Assembly (NCBI GenBank): GCA_029379385.1
Contig: CM055605.1
Span: 5,305,001-5,369,000 of the forward strand
Length of the DNA stretch: 64,000 nucleotides
Source: Quillaja saponaria
Lineage: Eukaryota; Streptophyta; Magnoliopsida; Fabales; Quillajaceae
Reading direction: 5' to 3'
In this document: positions 34,867 to 47,540 of the stretch, one piece after another
Numbering within the stretch: position 1 is the stretch's first letter
Layout of the letters: each line of letters starts with the position of its first letter
Translations under genes and position numbers: made by a program
The notes under the pieces: generated by a model
Seen by the model: only the letters and a program-made list of their open reading frames with translations
What the model was told of the DNA's origin: nothing
Database searches by the model: none

Positions 34867-36899
34867 GCGACTGCGTTGCGGCTTCGCGCCTTGTCAAGGA
34901 CCAACATAGATTGCACCGATAGCGAATGTTCTCTTCCTATAAATAGACATGTTTCACTGTTGATTTACGATTATACCACTTTAAAAAAATGGAATTAAAG
35001 GGTAGCTGGATTTATTTGTCTACGATCACGTATATAACACTTTCCTGCACCTCGATCCTTGTGACCAATCATCAATGATAAAATGATGAGCTAGGCTGTA
35101 GAGGTAGAGGTGTCGGAACTGGAGTCCAATTATTCGATTCGAATGCCTATTGAATTCTATTAAAATTTGAATTTATATAATATATTATTTAATTCAAAAT
35201 TCAAAATAGTATTCTAATTATAATTTAAATTAATATTAGATATAATATGGTTTTTTGATTATTTTATATTTCTATTTTTAACAAAATATTCTTACAATTA
35301 AATATATTAAAAATATATTTGAATTCGAATTCCAAATTTTATTTGATACATTAGAATTCAGACGTTAGTTTAAATTTGAATTACTATTCATAATAAAATA
35401 AGCTAGTTTGATTTGAGTTTCATTCTATTCTATGCAGACTAACACAACCCAAACTTGTCAAAGAAGTCAGTGATTTAATGTTGACTAGCTTTATTGACTA
35501 CTGACTAAATGATGGAAAATCAACCGCGTGATCAAAGGAAGTCTAAGAGAATACCCCGTGGAAACGGGACCACAGCATTAGAAAGTTGTTTTACATGTCA
35601 TTTTGCTTATCGTGTCGTTAGAGAAGTACACGTGTGATTTCCATATTAGGGAGGACCCATGGATGAAGTGAGCCAAGTTTTTGATAAATTTTTGCAGTTT
35701 TTTCTTTTATTTTATTTTTGGAAATTTTTCCTAATTTAGAAATACAATCCCAGTTGCATTTTTTTGGGTAAAAAATATGATTACATTTTATTAGATTTTT
35801 TTTTTTTTTTTTGGTCAGTAGGGAAGGTAACATTTCCCCTTCCCACAATCCTTTCCTTTACAGGATTTATATCTCAATAACACTAAAAAATTTACTAATT
35901 AAATCAACCAATATTTTAAAAATTGTCTTAAATTTTAAAATCAATACCTATAACTATTATTATAAAAAAAGAAATTAAATGTCATAAATATAAGTAATTT
36001 ATATTTTAAATATTTTAAAAGTAACAATCATTTATTGTGTATGATTGAATCAAAACTAACCAACCAACATTAAATGTAAAATACTTTCTAAATGGACTAA
36101 CTCCACAAGTGCACTAAAAGCAATAATTAGAAAATTCAAGTTGCATTCACTCATGGAGCTCCTAGACTAATTAATTGACATTCAGTCATGCCAAATATTT
36201 GCATTTTTATTGTGAGCATACAACTAGACGCCTATGTTACATTCACTCAACATATACTTTTAATTAGTTGATGGTAGTGATATGAACATCATCTAAAATT
36301 GTTAGTTGCACAAATAGATTGAACTTTTAATGAGATTTTTTTTTTTTCACTACAGTATATCTATTTTTTGCACCTAACAATTATTTTTTATTATATTATT
36401 ATGAGAATTAAACAAGTTACAACAAGAAATTATTCTTATATATAATATAACATCTTTTTAAGCCTAAGTGAGTGACATATGTGTCATGTGGTATCTATGT
36501 CGCTATCTCAGTTTGAATTTGATTGTACAATTAAGTTTGGATCATACACTTCATTATAAGACATACACTTTCTATATTGATATTTCATTTGATCCATTTT
36601 CAGTATAAAAATTTATACATTTTCAATAAAAAGAATTATAACACATCAATTTATTTGACTAAAATTCACGGTAATGACTAATATTACTAATGCATGTCCC
36701 TCTCTTATTTATTAAGAGTGTAAGAATTAGATACACTGCATCAAATATTAAGTTATTAAGTAAACCGATTAAGTTTTAGTAGTTTAGCAAAAAAAAAAAC
36801 AAAATTTGGTATGTTTGCTCAGGATACAGCCAAAGCTTGTGCTCTACAGTATACACTGGATTACCATCGCCAACAGACAACTAAGCAAAAAGCCCTACT
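34867..36899. other. AT-rich intergenic region
   Basis: No coding frame with recognisable motifs. A CACGTG core is present near 35628, far from any start codon. The rest is low-complexity AT sequence. Confidence 0.4.
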
Positions 36900-36929
36900 T
36901 TCCTCCACTTACCTTTAACCCCGGTTCTT

Positions 36930-37080
36930 CTCCTAAAGTTCCTAATTTTCTGAGGCTTAGACTTTGGTACATGCATGCTCTCCCAAGATCAAGCACTTCC
37001 TTTGGAGGTTGCAACTCCAAACCTTGTTCAAATCAATGCAGCTGATGACTGGCTTGCTTGCTAAGACAGACAAAAAGAGG
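36930..37080 (+). mobile_element. Possible LINE remnant (zf-RVT-like fragment)
   Basis: One short frame reads PKIKHFLWRL followed by an amphipathic stretch. This resembles the zf-RVT region found after reverse transcriptase in plant LINEs (typically VPKIKHFLWR). The surrounding frames are full of stops and no reverse transcriptase core is visible. The match is short, so this is tentative. Confidence 0.3.
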
Positions 37081-37379
37081 ATGCCTTCCTAATTGGGTGT
37101 CCAGCCCTCCATCCTCTCTTGTTCAAATTCTCACAAATGATGGGCTCAGCAAAACAAGTTGTGCTAACAAACTTTTACGAAATCACATTACTGCATTGAT
37201 TTCCAAACCCTTGATTTTCAACTTGTCTAGTCAACTAGATTTTATATAAGTAAAGGATATAAGACAAACCACAATTACAAAGTTACACCATAAATTGGTT
37301 TTCTACATCAGAAATTTCACAGCAAACTTTTCATTAATATATCTGACATTCCTTCAAAAGAGGGCACAACCATACCAGG

Positions 37380-40300
37380 TTAACACGACCATAGATGGGA
37401 AAAGGGTTTCCCCTTCTGGCATGACATGACGCAGTCTAGTACTATCTCCTGCAGCTGTTTCTCCACATCTTCTATAGGTTGGCAAGCATCCACAACCTGC
37501 ACCAAGCCCAGAGAAAGAGGAGAATTGGGAGGGCGAGGGAGAAATGTGTGTAAAAGATCAATCTCTTTAAGGGGGTCAAAGAGTCAATAATAATTGTGAT
37601 GTCATTCAAACGAGCAAATACAAGAATGCTGCTAATAAAAGAAGTGATAAGAAAAGGATCAATCAAAGTAATGCAGTCAGAGCTATGAGACAGCATTAGA
37701 ATCAGCAGTCTGAGCAGCTTCTAAGTTGTAAAGTACGGGACATATAAAAAGCAAAGTACCTTCCAGGATGCATCACGGAGGACTTCATAGTTTTTTGCAA
37801 CTTTCCTCTGAAACTCAATCTGCTCATATCTCTCACCTCCGTACCCTCCTCTTTCTGCAGCTTTCTGAAATTATTTTATAATTTCAGATCCAGAGGAGAT
37901 TACAAGGAGCAAAAGACAGACTAAACAAATTAACACAAATGGCTGTTAAGTTTAATAGCATAAGAAGCACCAATGCGGACTAGGATATCGTGCATCGTAG
38001 AACATTTAATCAATCTTGCTTTTGTCTTTTCTTGTTATGCTTCTCCTCTTTCCTTAAGGGCAAAATAGTGGTGAATGAAGAGGGGGTGATGGGCTTCCCA
38101 CAACCCATCTAATTATAGGATTTCAACTGTAAAGAATACACTATTCAAAAATTTAGTTAAGGGTTTGTTTCAAATATTAAAAAATTATTTTGTTCAAAAT
38201 AAGTCTAAAAGTGACTTTTGTTGGGCATCCTGGAAACTGCTCAGAAAGTTTGGAGAACATGCATGATTTCACAGTACATAAAATCATGTTTTGAGGGCTG
38301 TTTGGACTTGTGAAAGTTTTCCTTAAAACAATTTTCACAAACAGCTGTACACTTATGAAAAGAGTTACTTCCATCAATAGTATACAAAAAAAAGAAGAAG
38401 TTATTTTCAATAGTTATGCTTTTGATAAACAGTGACAACAAGAATTGTCTGGAGTCTGAACCCTTGCAGAACAATGCTCTTAATTAAGAACAGTTAATTG
38501 GAACCCTCTGCAACAAGTGTTTTCAATGATTTCAAACAAAAAACGTATTCAGAAGTTATTTCAATAGAACCTATGCTTCTGTTTTCCAGTTTTCAGTCAA
38601 GAAGGAAAAACTTATCTTGTTTCCAAGTGTTTATAGAAAATCTCTTCAGACAAAAAAACACAATATTATTATATAACGCCAAAAAGCCCACAATCTATTG
38701 GACATGAAGCAGAAACAACAAAAAGATCATGAAAATTTGATTGACAAACTTTCAACAACTTAAAAAATTAAGAATGAAGTTAAGCTTTAATAGTTCCAAA
38801 AGGCCCAAATATTCAAGACAATAAATTAATTACTGACATACCTCTGGTGATATGTCAAGGAATACCACCAGATCTGGATCCAGCAATCCTGTCTCTGGTG
38901 CCTGCAAAAAGTAAACTCCATGTTTTAACTGTCATACAGAGAATAAAAAATACTAATTAGACTTTTTACCTTGCACCATTCAAAATCAAGTCCTTTTGCA
39001 GATGAGAAAGCCACCCCAGAATAAGAATAACGGTCAACAATGAGGGAGGTCCCAGTTTTCAGTTTAGTCTCCATCAATGATCTGTAAAGAGACTAAAATG
39101 TTTGGATCGAAGTTTACAACTTTGAAAGATGTGATTTTGTCAACTACTTTATTTATTTCCATAGACTTTCAAGCGATAAAACAAATACCAATAGTTGTGA
39201 TTCACAAGGTCTCCATGACACCATCTTATGTGCAATATTTAGAATTTTTTATTGAATTAGAAGTTAGAAGAATTCCTTAACTTGCATATATAGATTACAA
39301 TGGATATTGGAATTCCACCCATCAAAGAGCAATTATCATTGTAGAGTCTTAAAATTCTAACTAGTATTTTCAAGCCCCACGAGCTTTTCTATCTCTCTTT
39401 CTTTTTGCCTCCGTTTCTTTTACTTTCTTGCTTTCCTATTTCTAGAATATCTCATTTTTCTTACACGTTGCAATGTTTCAAGTAACTCTTTTATGAATTA
39501 AGGCATGAGAGAACAAGAAAGAAACTGCCAAAGCGTCAAAACTCCTGCTCCATAATCCATATAAATCTCAACTGCTAGATAGCATTCTCTATCCCATCAC
39601 CCAAGCTATTCCAAATAACAAGAAACTAGAGACCTGAGTTTTCAATCAAAAGAATGATTAACCAGGAATTACTGCAGTTGCACTTGCACTGCTGCTCCTA
39701 AACTTCACAGAACCACTGCTACACATCCCAAGCCCCTCCCCCCCCCCCCCTCTCCCTCTCCCCCTCTCACCCCAGGTAAAAACAAAAAATCAGTAGAACA
39801 CATCATAGTAACATTAAACTTGATATATATTGATATAAATGAATAAGACACACTGTGGGATAATGATAATAGAATTTAGACATACCACAAAATTTCATAA
39901 GCAAAAGTCATGAAACAAAGAAAGGAAATAAGAAACCAATTATTTTCACTAAAGGAATCATGTCATGCTGCATACAATTAGTTAATAACATAACTAACCT
40001 CTTCTCCCAGCGGTTTGCACTAAAGAGGAGATGAATTGTGTGGTCATCCAATTGTGACGTGTTTGAAAGATATGAAGATATCATTTGCCCAACACTTGTG
40101 CTTCTGTCAGGAAATCGCCATAATTCAGCAGATTGCCCCTGTCCCTCCAAGTATGAGACTAGTCTACTACACTGTGAAGTCTTTCCACAACGATCCAAGC
40201 CTTCTAGGACAACCAAGGCACCTCTAGAGTCATTATTTCTGTTTGTACATGTTACCGTTAATATTATGATCCATTCTGATCCGCCTAATAGAACACTGAC

Positions 40301-40823
40301 AGGGGAACTTCAATTGGGAATTTAATGACCTCTGAACTGCTAGTGCTCCAAAACTTCTACAAAACAAAAGCTGTCATTTAGAGAAGCTGCAATATATATA
40401 AACTATTTCTGACTAAAACCTATGCTGTTGGCAAGCATAAATAATTAAATATAAGCTCCACAACTATGATCTACCTTGTTATTTTCATTGTTGAAAGATT
40501 ACGGTATTCAAATTGAAATGAAAGTTTCACATTTTCAAATTTTGTGTCGAAGGGCACCCAAAAGAAAAATAAAAAAATTCCAATATCTAGCTAAAAAATA
40601 CCTATTAAGCTAAGAAGAGTTATATAAACTCTAGATTATATAATTACATTAATTATTAAATAATACGACCAAAAAACCCCAATATAAAGTCATAGACTTT
40701 AAACATTTTCATTACTTCATGCATAAGCCAAACAGATCTTTAGAAGCTCACAAAATATTAAATGGAGAGGGACAAGATTTCTTACAAAGCCTTGAAAACA
40801 GTCAGACTGGAGCCATGGATCAT
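37380..40823 (-). CDS. Thymidylate kinase (dTMP kinase)
   Basis: Six exons in descending order: 40823-40786, 40238-39999, 39081-38970, 38901-38842, 37864-37760, 37496-37380. All are in phase, giving 223 aa. The P-loop is EGLDRCGKT at residues 25-33, and the DR motif VDRYSYSG is at 108-115. FLDISPE leads into the Arg-rich lid region with [11 protein letters not shown]. The enzyme phosphorylates dTMP to dTDP, needed for DNA synthesis in nucleus and organelles. The chosen start (first ATG in the first exon, 40823) leaves only about 18 residues before the kinase core, so this model lacks an obvious organelle presequence. The frame is open some way upstream of that ATG, so an upstream exon with a longer N-terminus cannot be excluded. 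Confidence 0.92.
39738..39750. repeat. 13-base C run and CT-rich tract in a dTMP kinase intron
   Basis: A C run followed by CTCCC-type words up to about 39774. On the transcribed strand it is a G-rich tract inside the intron between exons 2 and 3. Confidence 0.8.
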
Positions 40824-41261
40824 ATCCCTTCCAAACCTCAAAATTCGAAACTGGCCAAAACAAAATGCAGATAGTAAATTTACCTTTGAATATTTGATAA
40901 TTGCAAAATCAGTAAGTTGAAACTTGAAATATTAAAAACAAAAAAGCAGATAAAATAAATTATTGGGAGAATTAAAAATTAATAATACCTGTTCAAAGAA
41001 GGACACGACTGATACAATTAGGGTTTATGCTTTTTCAGGAAGCTTTACGTTTATTTTTACGCGCCTTTTCTTTCTCTAATTTAATTTTCTTTTTTCTTCG
41101 AAGAGGGCCTGGTTCTGGTGCTATTTTCATTTTGGGCCTGAAAACTTTTGCAAAGAGGGCCTCCCAGCCCAATGTCCTGAAATGTAAAGAAAACTTTTAT
41201 AAGAGAAAGTTATATTACAATATTAACAAATCTCCACCCTCTTGTTTTAGGAGTTGAAATG

Positions 41262-41640
41262 AATCAATCTCGAACCTGTTTGATTTAGTTCGGTTTGAGC
41301 TTGAGAAATTTTTTGCTTGTTTGAGAATTACTTACGCAGTTTCTCGATTCTCAAGCCCAAAAACTAGATCTTCTAATTGAGCCCAAAATCTTGTTTCGAA
41401 CTGAGTTTTTAAACTTAAAGGAGCCGAGCTTTATCGAACTTGGTTCGTGAGCCAATCCCTACTTGTTATTAGGGGTGACAATGAGCCGAGTTAGCTCGTG
41501 AGCTACTCATTAAGGGCTCAGATCAAGCTTAGCTAGTTTTAAAAACGAGCTGATCTTCAGCTCATTTAGTAAAATGAGCTGAGCTCAATCTTTTCAAAGT
41601 TAGATTCATGAGCTCGTGAGCTGGCTCGTTTAATATTATT
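41262..41640. mobile_element. Two abutting hAT-like MITE ends
   Basis: Around 41410-41460 the sequence ends in GAGCCAATCCCTA, the inverse of a TAGGG-type terminus. A few bases later TAGGGGTGACAATGAGCCGAG begins at about 41470. Both sides are dense in GAGCCGAG / GAGCTCGTGAGC words, typical of AGCTC-rich plant hAT MITEs. The far ends and target duplications were not identified. Confidence 0.4.
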
Positions 41641-43323
41641 TAATAATTTTTTTATTTATATACACATTTATAATAAATCTATTTATATACAAAAAGCTAA
41701 CATAAATTGTTATTTAGTTTAGTGGTAATTTACACGAATACTTACTAAGTGGTCTTAGGTTTAACTCTTATTGCCTACAAATTTTTTTGAATTGTGAGCC
41801 ACCTGAAATGAGATTGAGCTTGCCTAAAATAATAAAAAAATAGAAAATAAATTTTTCTTTATTATTTCAAAAAATTATTATAAAACTATAATATCAATAA
41901 CAAGTAAACAGGGGTGGAAATTTCGTAATATAAAGAAAAAGTTAGATAAGATACAACAGTAAAGCTTCCTATATATTATTGGCTATGACATGTAGTATAC
42001 TTAAATTTTGAAAGAGGAAAAAAATGTTTCCCCATTATTCACATAAAGCTTGATTTGGGCAAGTTAGGAACAAAAAAATGGAGGGTTAAAGAGGACAACC
42101 ATATTATCTACTCCTACTTGTTGATAAAAGATTTGGAAGATGAATGTAAGGCTATACTTTTTTTGATAAAAATGAATGAAAAGGCGAAGTTGGCTACTTG
42201 GAGAAGCAACTGCTAAGGAAACCAACAAGAAAATTTTGTTTGCTCATAACTCGAGTCACAACAGGACAAAACTCTTACATTTTTGGGGCCTGGAATTGCA
42301 GATGACTTCCTTAATTTCTTTACTTTTGAATTTTTTTTTTTTTTTTTATTCTTAGAGATAATAAACATATCTTTCAAGTACTGAGAATTTGCTTTTCAAG
42401 TACAAAATAGTTGGTTGCTGTCCTAAGTAAAGTCCACCTTTAAAAATGATCCCAACATTTGGATGGTGAGAACTTAGGAGAATATAAGCTTAGATTATGG
42501 AATTCTTCAAAGCTTAAAAGGTAGATCATATTTTATTATTTTTCAAAAAAAACTACTTCAAATATATATACATATATATATATATATAAAGGTAAATACG
42601 CAAATTTTTTTATTTTTTTTCTTACTTACCAGTATAATATTTGACAATCAGTTTGATAGAGATGCATCAATACAGTTTATACAACAAAAATTTGTAAACT
42701 GAAATGAGATTATGTAAATATGCTTGGAGTGATTGGCTCCTTCAATGCATTGTTGTCTTTCATTTTCATAGTTACAGAGTGCTCAGGTCAATGGAGCACG
42801 AATCACGCTATTTGATGGTGTGCCCCATACTCTATCAATTTGAGTGTGGCGGAAAAATCTTCTTGTTGAGATGACACGGTAGAGAGACCAATATGTATAG
42901 GTATTGTTGATTACATCTTGTATTATTTAGATCCAATGCGAGAGCAGATTTGACCCAACCTTACATAAATTTTTAGCGGCATGAAAAAATTTAGAATCAA
43001 ACGAACAAATGAAAAAATAAAAATACACAAAAACATATGTGATTCGATTCTCGACCATGAAATTTCATGGGAGGAAAGTAATAATTCAGACGCCTGTATA
43101 TCTAAAATCTAAACGTAATGGTCTCTTCAAAGAAAAGAGAAATGAAGTTGACACAAGAAGGAGCAAAGGAGGTCAAGAAATTGCTCCATTATTAAGATTC
43201 CTTCGGATTGATCTTGGGAGGCGTGTGCTCCTCTCATGCGTTGTGAGGGCCACAACATGGGGAGTTGGGGGACCAGCTTGGAGGAAGGCCATGACATCCT
43301 TTAAGCTTTGCCATTTCTTCCTC
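41641..43323. other. Intergenic and metallothionein promoter region
   Basis: AT-rich, with a TA repeat near 42560-42590. A 97-codon frame at 43039-43332 runs right up to the TATA box and shows no motif, so it is not called as a gene. Confidence 0.4.
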
Positions 43324-43331
43324 TATAAATA
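43324..43331 (+). promoter_or_regulatory. TATA box of the metallothionein gene
   Basis: TATAAATA lies 105 bp upstream of the ATG at 43436. Confidence 0.65.
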
Positions 43332-43435
43332 GTGGATAGGAAGCAAAGGTTGGAGATATAGCAATTTATACAAAGCTTTGAAACTTACACAGCTTCTAAG
43401 TTCATCTTTGGTGCTCTTCTTTGTTCTTAATCACC

Positions 43436-44217
43436 ATGTCGGACACCTGTGGCAACTGCAGCTGCTCTGACAAGAGTCAGTGTGTGTAAGTACTTCTTAA
43501 CCCTTATATGCAAGCACATACAGCATGTACTAGTTATTGTTCATGTTTATGCCATGATGTGAGCTTTTGCTTTTTTTTCTTTTTTTTCTTTTTTAAATCT
43601 CTGTTGAAAATCCAATATCTCTACTTCTTCTTTTTTCCAAGTTTTGGCTTTAGTTATATTAATGTCAGGGTAACTTGATTTTCAATAACTGATAAGCTGT
43701 TCGATGACTTTAGCATCCTGCAAAACACCCTGCACTTAGGTTAACTCAAATGTTTGTTACAGTATCCTGCATAATTACCAGTTCAGAGCATGTAGAATTA
43801 GTTACTTAGTAAAACACTGACGTGATATGCTTTGTAATTCAGGAAGAAGGGAAATAACTACGGTGTTGACATCGTTGAGACTGGAAAGAGGTAATTTTCA
43901 TGTTTGGTGGCCAATAATTACATTTTCTATCAATCATTCAACTCAAACATATAGACATCTTTTTTTTCATTTTATAGATACGAGTTTGATAAACAATTCA
44001 GTCATAATTGAAGATGAACCATTCTGCAATAAGATGTTTATGGCCAAGGACTGTTAATGCAGTTCAGTAGCTTACTTATACTCACTGATAACATGATTCT
44101 CTCGTATCTGCAGCTTACGTCGAGACTGTTGTCATGGATGTTGCAGCTGCTGAGCATGATGGAAAGTGCAAGTGTGGTGCGAACTGTGCTTGCACCAACT
44201 GCACCTGTGGAAATTAA
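43436..44217 (+). CDS. Type 3 metallothionein (apparent frameshift at last junction)
   Basis: Three exons: 43436-43485, 43843-43890 and 44114-44217, about 67 codons. Exon 1 is the N-terminal Cys cluster MSDTCGNCSCSDKSQC. Exon 2 is the linker KKGNNYGVDIVETGK. Exon 3 holds YVETVVMDVAAAEHDGK and the C-terminal cluster CKCGANCACTNCTCGN with a stop. Type 3 metallothioneins bind Cu(I), Zn and Cd through the two Cys clusters and are often very highly expressed in fruit and leaf. With the obvious GT-AG borders, exon 2 ends in phase 2 but exon 3 needs phase 1, so one base is in surplus next to the exon 3 acceptor (around 44114-44116). The coding strength of all exons argues for a recent mutation, a sequence error or an unusual acceptor. 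Confidence 0.8.
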
Positions 44218-45387
44218 GAACAAAACAATTGTTCTGTCATATGTGTGGGCGTGTGGCACTATGATACTTACAATAATGTAATGGTGAATAAAGGTCTTCT
44301 GTTGTCTTGCTTTCTTTGCGTTTTTGTGTAAGATTTGTGTCAGTCATGTCTATGTTTACTTTCCCAGTAATGTAATGGCCATTTCTGTGGCCGTGTGTTG
44401 TTAAATGAACTAATTATAGTGTATACTCTGCTCTACTGTTCTTTATTTTTAAACATCTTTCCCAGTAACAAATATAGGGTTCAGTATAATAAAGCAAATT
44501 AACACAATCTTCCATGGATAAAGTTTATACATCTACTGGTATTAATTGTATATCAATTTTTCAAGAGGTAACGCTGCATTGACTGCAGAAATCATATTAC
44601 CATAGGAGTTAACAAATCTACTTGGAAAACCCAATGGATATGCAATAGAAAGTCATCTAAAAAGGGATGAGTGCAAGAGATTTGGTTCATTATCTTGAAC
44701 TCTAAAATACAATGCAACACAACAGGGATATGCTGTAAATAAGGAACACAGTTGTACTGAATCTACAGGGAAGATAATAAAGTTTTCATGGTGACTGCAA
44801 ATTATCATATCTGTTTCAACAGATAACTGCAGCAGTAAAATAGCAATGATTGGAACAACAACCAACAGCTGCATATTGGCTAAATAGGTTCTTTAAGAAA
44901 TGGGGGAAGCAAGAGCACTGACTAGCTACCACTGTATTCTTGTAAATCTTATTTGTAATCTACAGAATATATGCTTCGTCATTGTGAGATTGGGATTGGG
45001 TTTAGCATAGAGCAGATAGAGGACTGATACAAGAATGATTGATGCATAGTTAGCTTCTGTAAGTTTCACTTAAAAATATAAGATTAGGAGCGCCAAATTC
45101 AACATAAAGTTCCACAGCACAGGGTTGGTTAACAAGTTTTCTCATCTGCACATGTGATCAGATTGAAGATTCAATATTCATGACATTTGACAAAGCCCCG
45201 CAAATGTTGAACCATTCAACATCGGACTGCAGGAACATTATTAAATGCATTGACAGAAAACATAGACTTATTGCCACTGGAAGTCATTTTGTCGGTGGTG
45301 TTGCTATAAAGGCACACATACATTCTGGACACACTTCGAGGCATCTTCATTAACAAGTTTACCTTAGAATAGAAGTTAAATCGAAGA

Positions 45388-45422
<35 letters not shown>

Positions 45423-45886
45423 TATCTAGCATGACAACAGTTAATGAAAGAAAAGGAACCCAGAACTCGATTGTAGTTCAAAATTGTTTGTTACTCCTCA
45501 CTCAAAAGAAGAGATAGGCAGGGGATGAGAAGAGTGACCTAGAGATGGAGAAACTTCATATTGGTTTATAGGAAACAGAAAATCTCCGCCTACAATTATT
45601 AAAGGTGGGGCAAACACGTAAAGTACAGAAACATAAACACAGCTGCCAAAATTTGTATGTAGCCATTTCATACTCATAAGATGGAGAGGGTCTAAAACTC
45701 CATAATTCAAAAAAGTTACAAGTAAATCAAAATTTCAATTTATGAACTTCATGTAGAAGTCACGACAAAGCACCCTTTTCTTTATTCTAAATTATCAAAT
45801 AACACCATGTATACTTAATCCAAGAATAAATGGTCTATGCTCCAAAACCTGTATCATTTTTCGTGTCATCAATTCAACTTTCCTTG
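44218..45886. other. Intergenic, convergent 3' regions
   Basis: Contains the metallothionein 3' UTR and the COX17 3' side. No gene is supported in between. A TA microsatellite lies at 45391-45418. Confidence 0.45.
45391..45418. repeat. (TA)14 microsatellite
   Basis: Uninterrupted TA dinucleotide run, the longest of several TA runs in the window (others near 18965, 22663, 42565, 46687, 58322 and 58909). Confidence 0.9.
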
Positions 45887-46129
45887 TCAAACATTAAAAC
45901 CCTCGGCACGAAGGCACTGACGATGAGCCTCAATCCATTTTGTACAAGCTTCTTCACCATGCTGCACTATGCACTCATCTCTCAGGTTTTTAGTGTCAGG
46001 GCAAGCACAACAGATCTTCTTTTTTGGCTTTGATTCCGATCCAATTGACTTCATTGCTGAACCTTGGTTTTGCTGTAACCCTGGCAACTCCAAGGCAGGG
46101 GAAGCATTTTGCAGTGGCATCCCACCCAT
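45887..46129 (-). CDS. COX17: COX17, mitochondrial copper chaperone for cytochrome c oxidase
   Basis: An 80-aa single coding exon. The copper-binding motif KKKICCACPDTK gives Cys40, Cys41 and Cys43. A twin Cx9C arrangement follows: Cys43 to Cys53 and Cys62 to Cys72. The C-terminal half (RDECIVQHGEEACTKW, then IEAHRQCLRAEGF) is typical of plant COX17. The protein carries Cu(I) in the intermembrane space to SCO1/COX11 for the CuA and CuB sites. The 5' UTR appears to be split: an acceptor TTTTCCAG sits just above 46159 and a donor-bearing leader exon lies at about 47430-47540. This fits the long empty stretch upstream. Confidence 0.95.
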   Translation of the reverse strand: MGGMPLQNASPALELPGLQQNQGSAMKSIGSESKPKKKICCACPDTKNLRDECIVQHGEEACTKWIEAHRQCLRAEGFNV

Positions 46130-46159
46130 TGAAATGAATCCTTTGTATTACAAGGAACG

Positions 46160-47540
46160 CTGGAAAAGACGGATAACAGAGGAAGGGGGCAGGGGAAGAA
46201 GACAAAGAACAATAATTTCTCAGAAGGTGTTATTTTGAGAAGAACAAGCATTATTTATCAAAAATAATTAGCCTATAGAAGATTATTAGCATAAATAATG
46301 ATTTATTTTCTTTTTCCTTTTCTAAAAAGAAATCTTTTTTAGTCTTTTTTATCAATATATTGCTACCTTTTAATGGAATCTTGCTACTTTTTATCATTTA
46401 AAGTATTGAAAGAAACCCTTTCCTTTTTATATGTGTATGAACATCAAAATCACCTAGATGAGTAGATATAACTTAAACAGTATCCATTCAAGAGCAATGG
46501 TTCTTAATGCTCAACTCACAAAGTTAAGAGACTATGTGGAAGCAAATGCATAAATTACACTGGCTGCCTCTGTAATAAACAGTAGCAGGATGATATATTA
46601 GGAAGATTGGTGTATAAATTTACAAGCTGATAAAAAAAATTCCATTAAATGCTAAAAAAGAAAAAGATTATATAGGTCTTATAAAATATATATATATATA
46701 TATATGTTATACCGTTAATCACTGAAATCCTGGCCAAAGCTAGATATACAAGGCCAACTCCTAAATCCATTCCCCCTCCCCAAAACAAAATGAGAGAGGG
46801 AGAGAGACAGATTTGCAGTGACTTTGAATAATAAAAAAAGATTTGGATCTTCTCATGTCTGCTAGGAACATAAGAGGATCATGTTCCATCAAGGCAGTCA
46901 ACATTTGATAAGTTTTTCTATTTTTCTTTTCTTGAAAACCAATATTGCAAGTGAGATTTAAGGAACATGATCCTCTCTTGTTCGCTATGTTCGAGGATCC
47001 AAATCCAATAAAAAACTGATAAACTAGATCAAAGAAATTTTTTTTTCAATTTTATAAACAACTGGTAAGAATCAGTTTTGGCAAATTCTTCATTGCTAAC
47101 ACACAAGACAATGAAAATTTGTTAATTCTAATTTAATAGAGTTACAGACTATAGAATTTGACACCCACTTCATATATCGCTTTAAAAAATGATGTCTTTA
47201 AGATTGTCTGAGCTTTTCCCACTATTTGTCAGTCTACACAAGGTCCACCTAGCTACCCAACGCTGAGCGATACAGCTAGGTTTCCCAGAAAATTTTATAT
47301 TTTTCTTTCAAAAGAAAAAAAAAAATTACAAGTTGCAGTTATGAATTCCAGCTTCGGTATTTCCTGTGCGCTAGAGTCTGAAAAATAATAATAATAAGAT
47401 TTCAACGAAGAGAGAGAGATTACCAGCGATGGATTGAGGCACGAAATTTTCAGCACGCCCAGTCGTCGATTGATGGTATTGGTACTGAACCAAGGAGAAG
47501 AACTATTAGGAGCTCAGACGAACAGGCAGAAAAAGAAAAT
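46160..47540 (-). other. Inferred 5' UTR intron and leader exon of COX17
   Basis: No ORF in 1.3 kb. A donor context CGCTG|GTAATC at about 47430 (minus strand) follows a C/T-rich leader, and a pyrimidine-rich acceptor is at 46160-46185. The intron is inferred from these sites, not proven. Confidence 0.45.

Noticed and set aside
40036..40325. Plus strand frames opposite dTMP kinase exon 2
   Set aside because: Antisense shadow of the P-loop exon.
41464..41640. GAGCTCGTGAGC-rich stretch as a tRNA or hairpin RNA
   Set aside because: The words match hAT MITE subtermini; no cloverleaf or B-box was found.
43039..43332. 97-codon open frame upstream of the metallothionein gene
   Set aside because: It runs into the TATA box, has no motif, and its composition looks like promoter DNA.
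45391..45418. TA repeat as a possible promoter
   Set aside because: A plain microsatellite far from any start codon in the right orientation.
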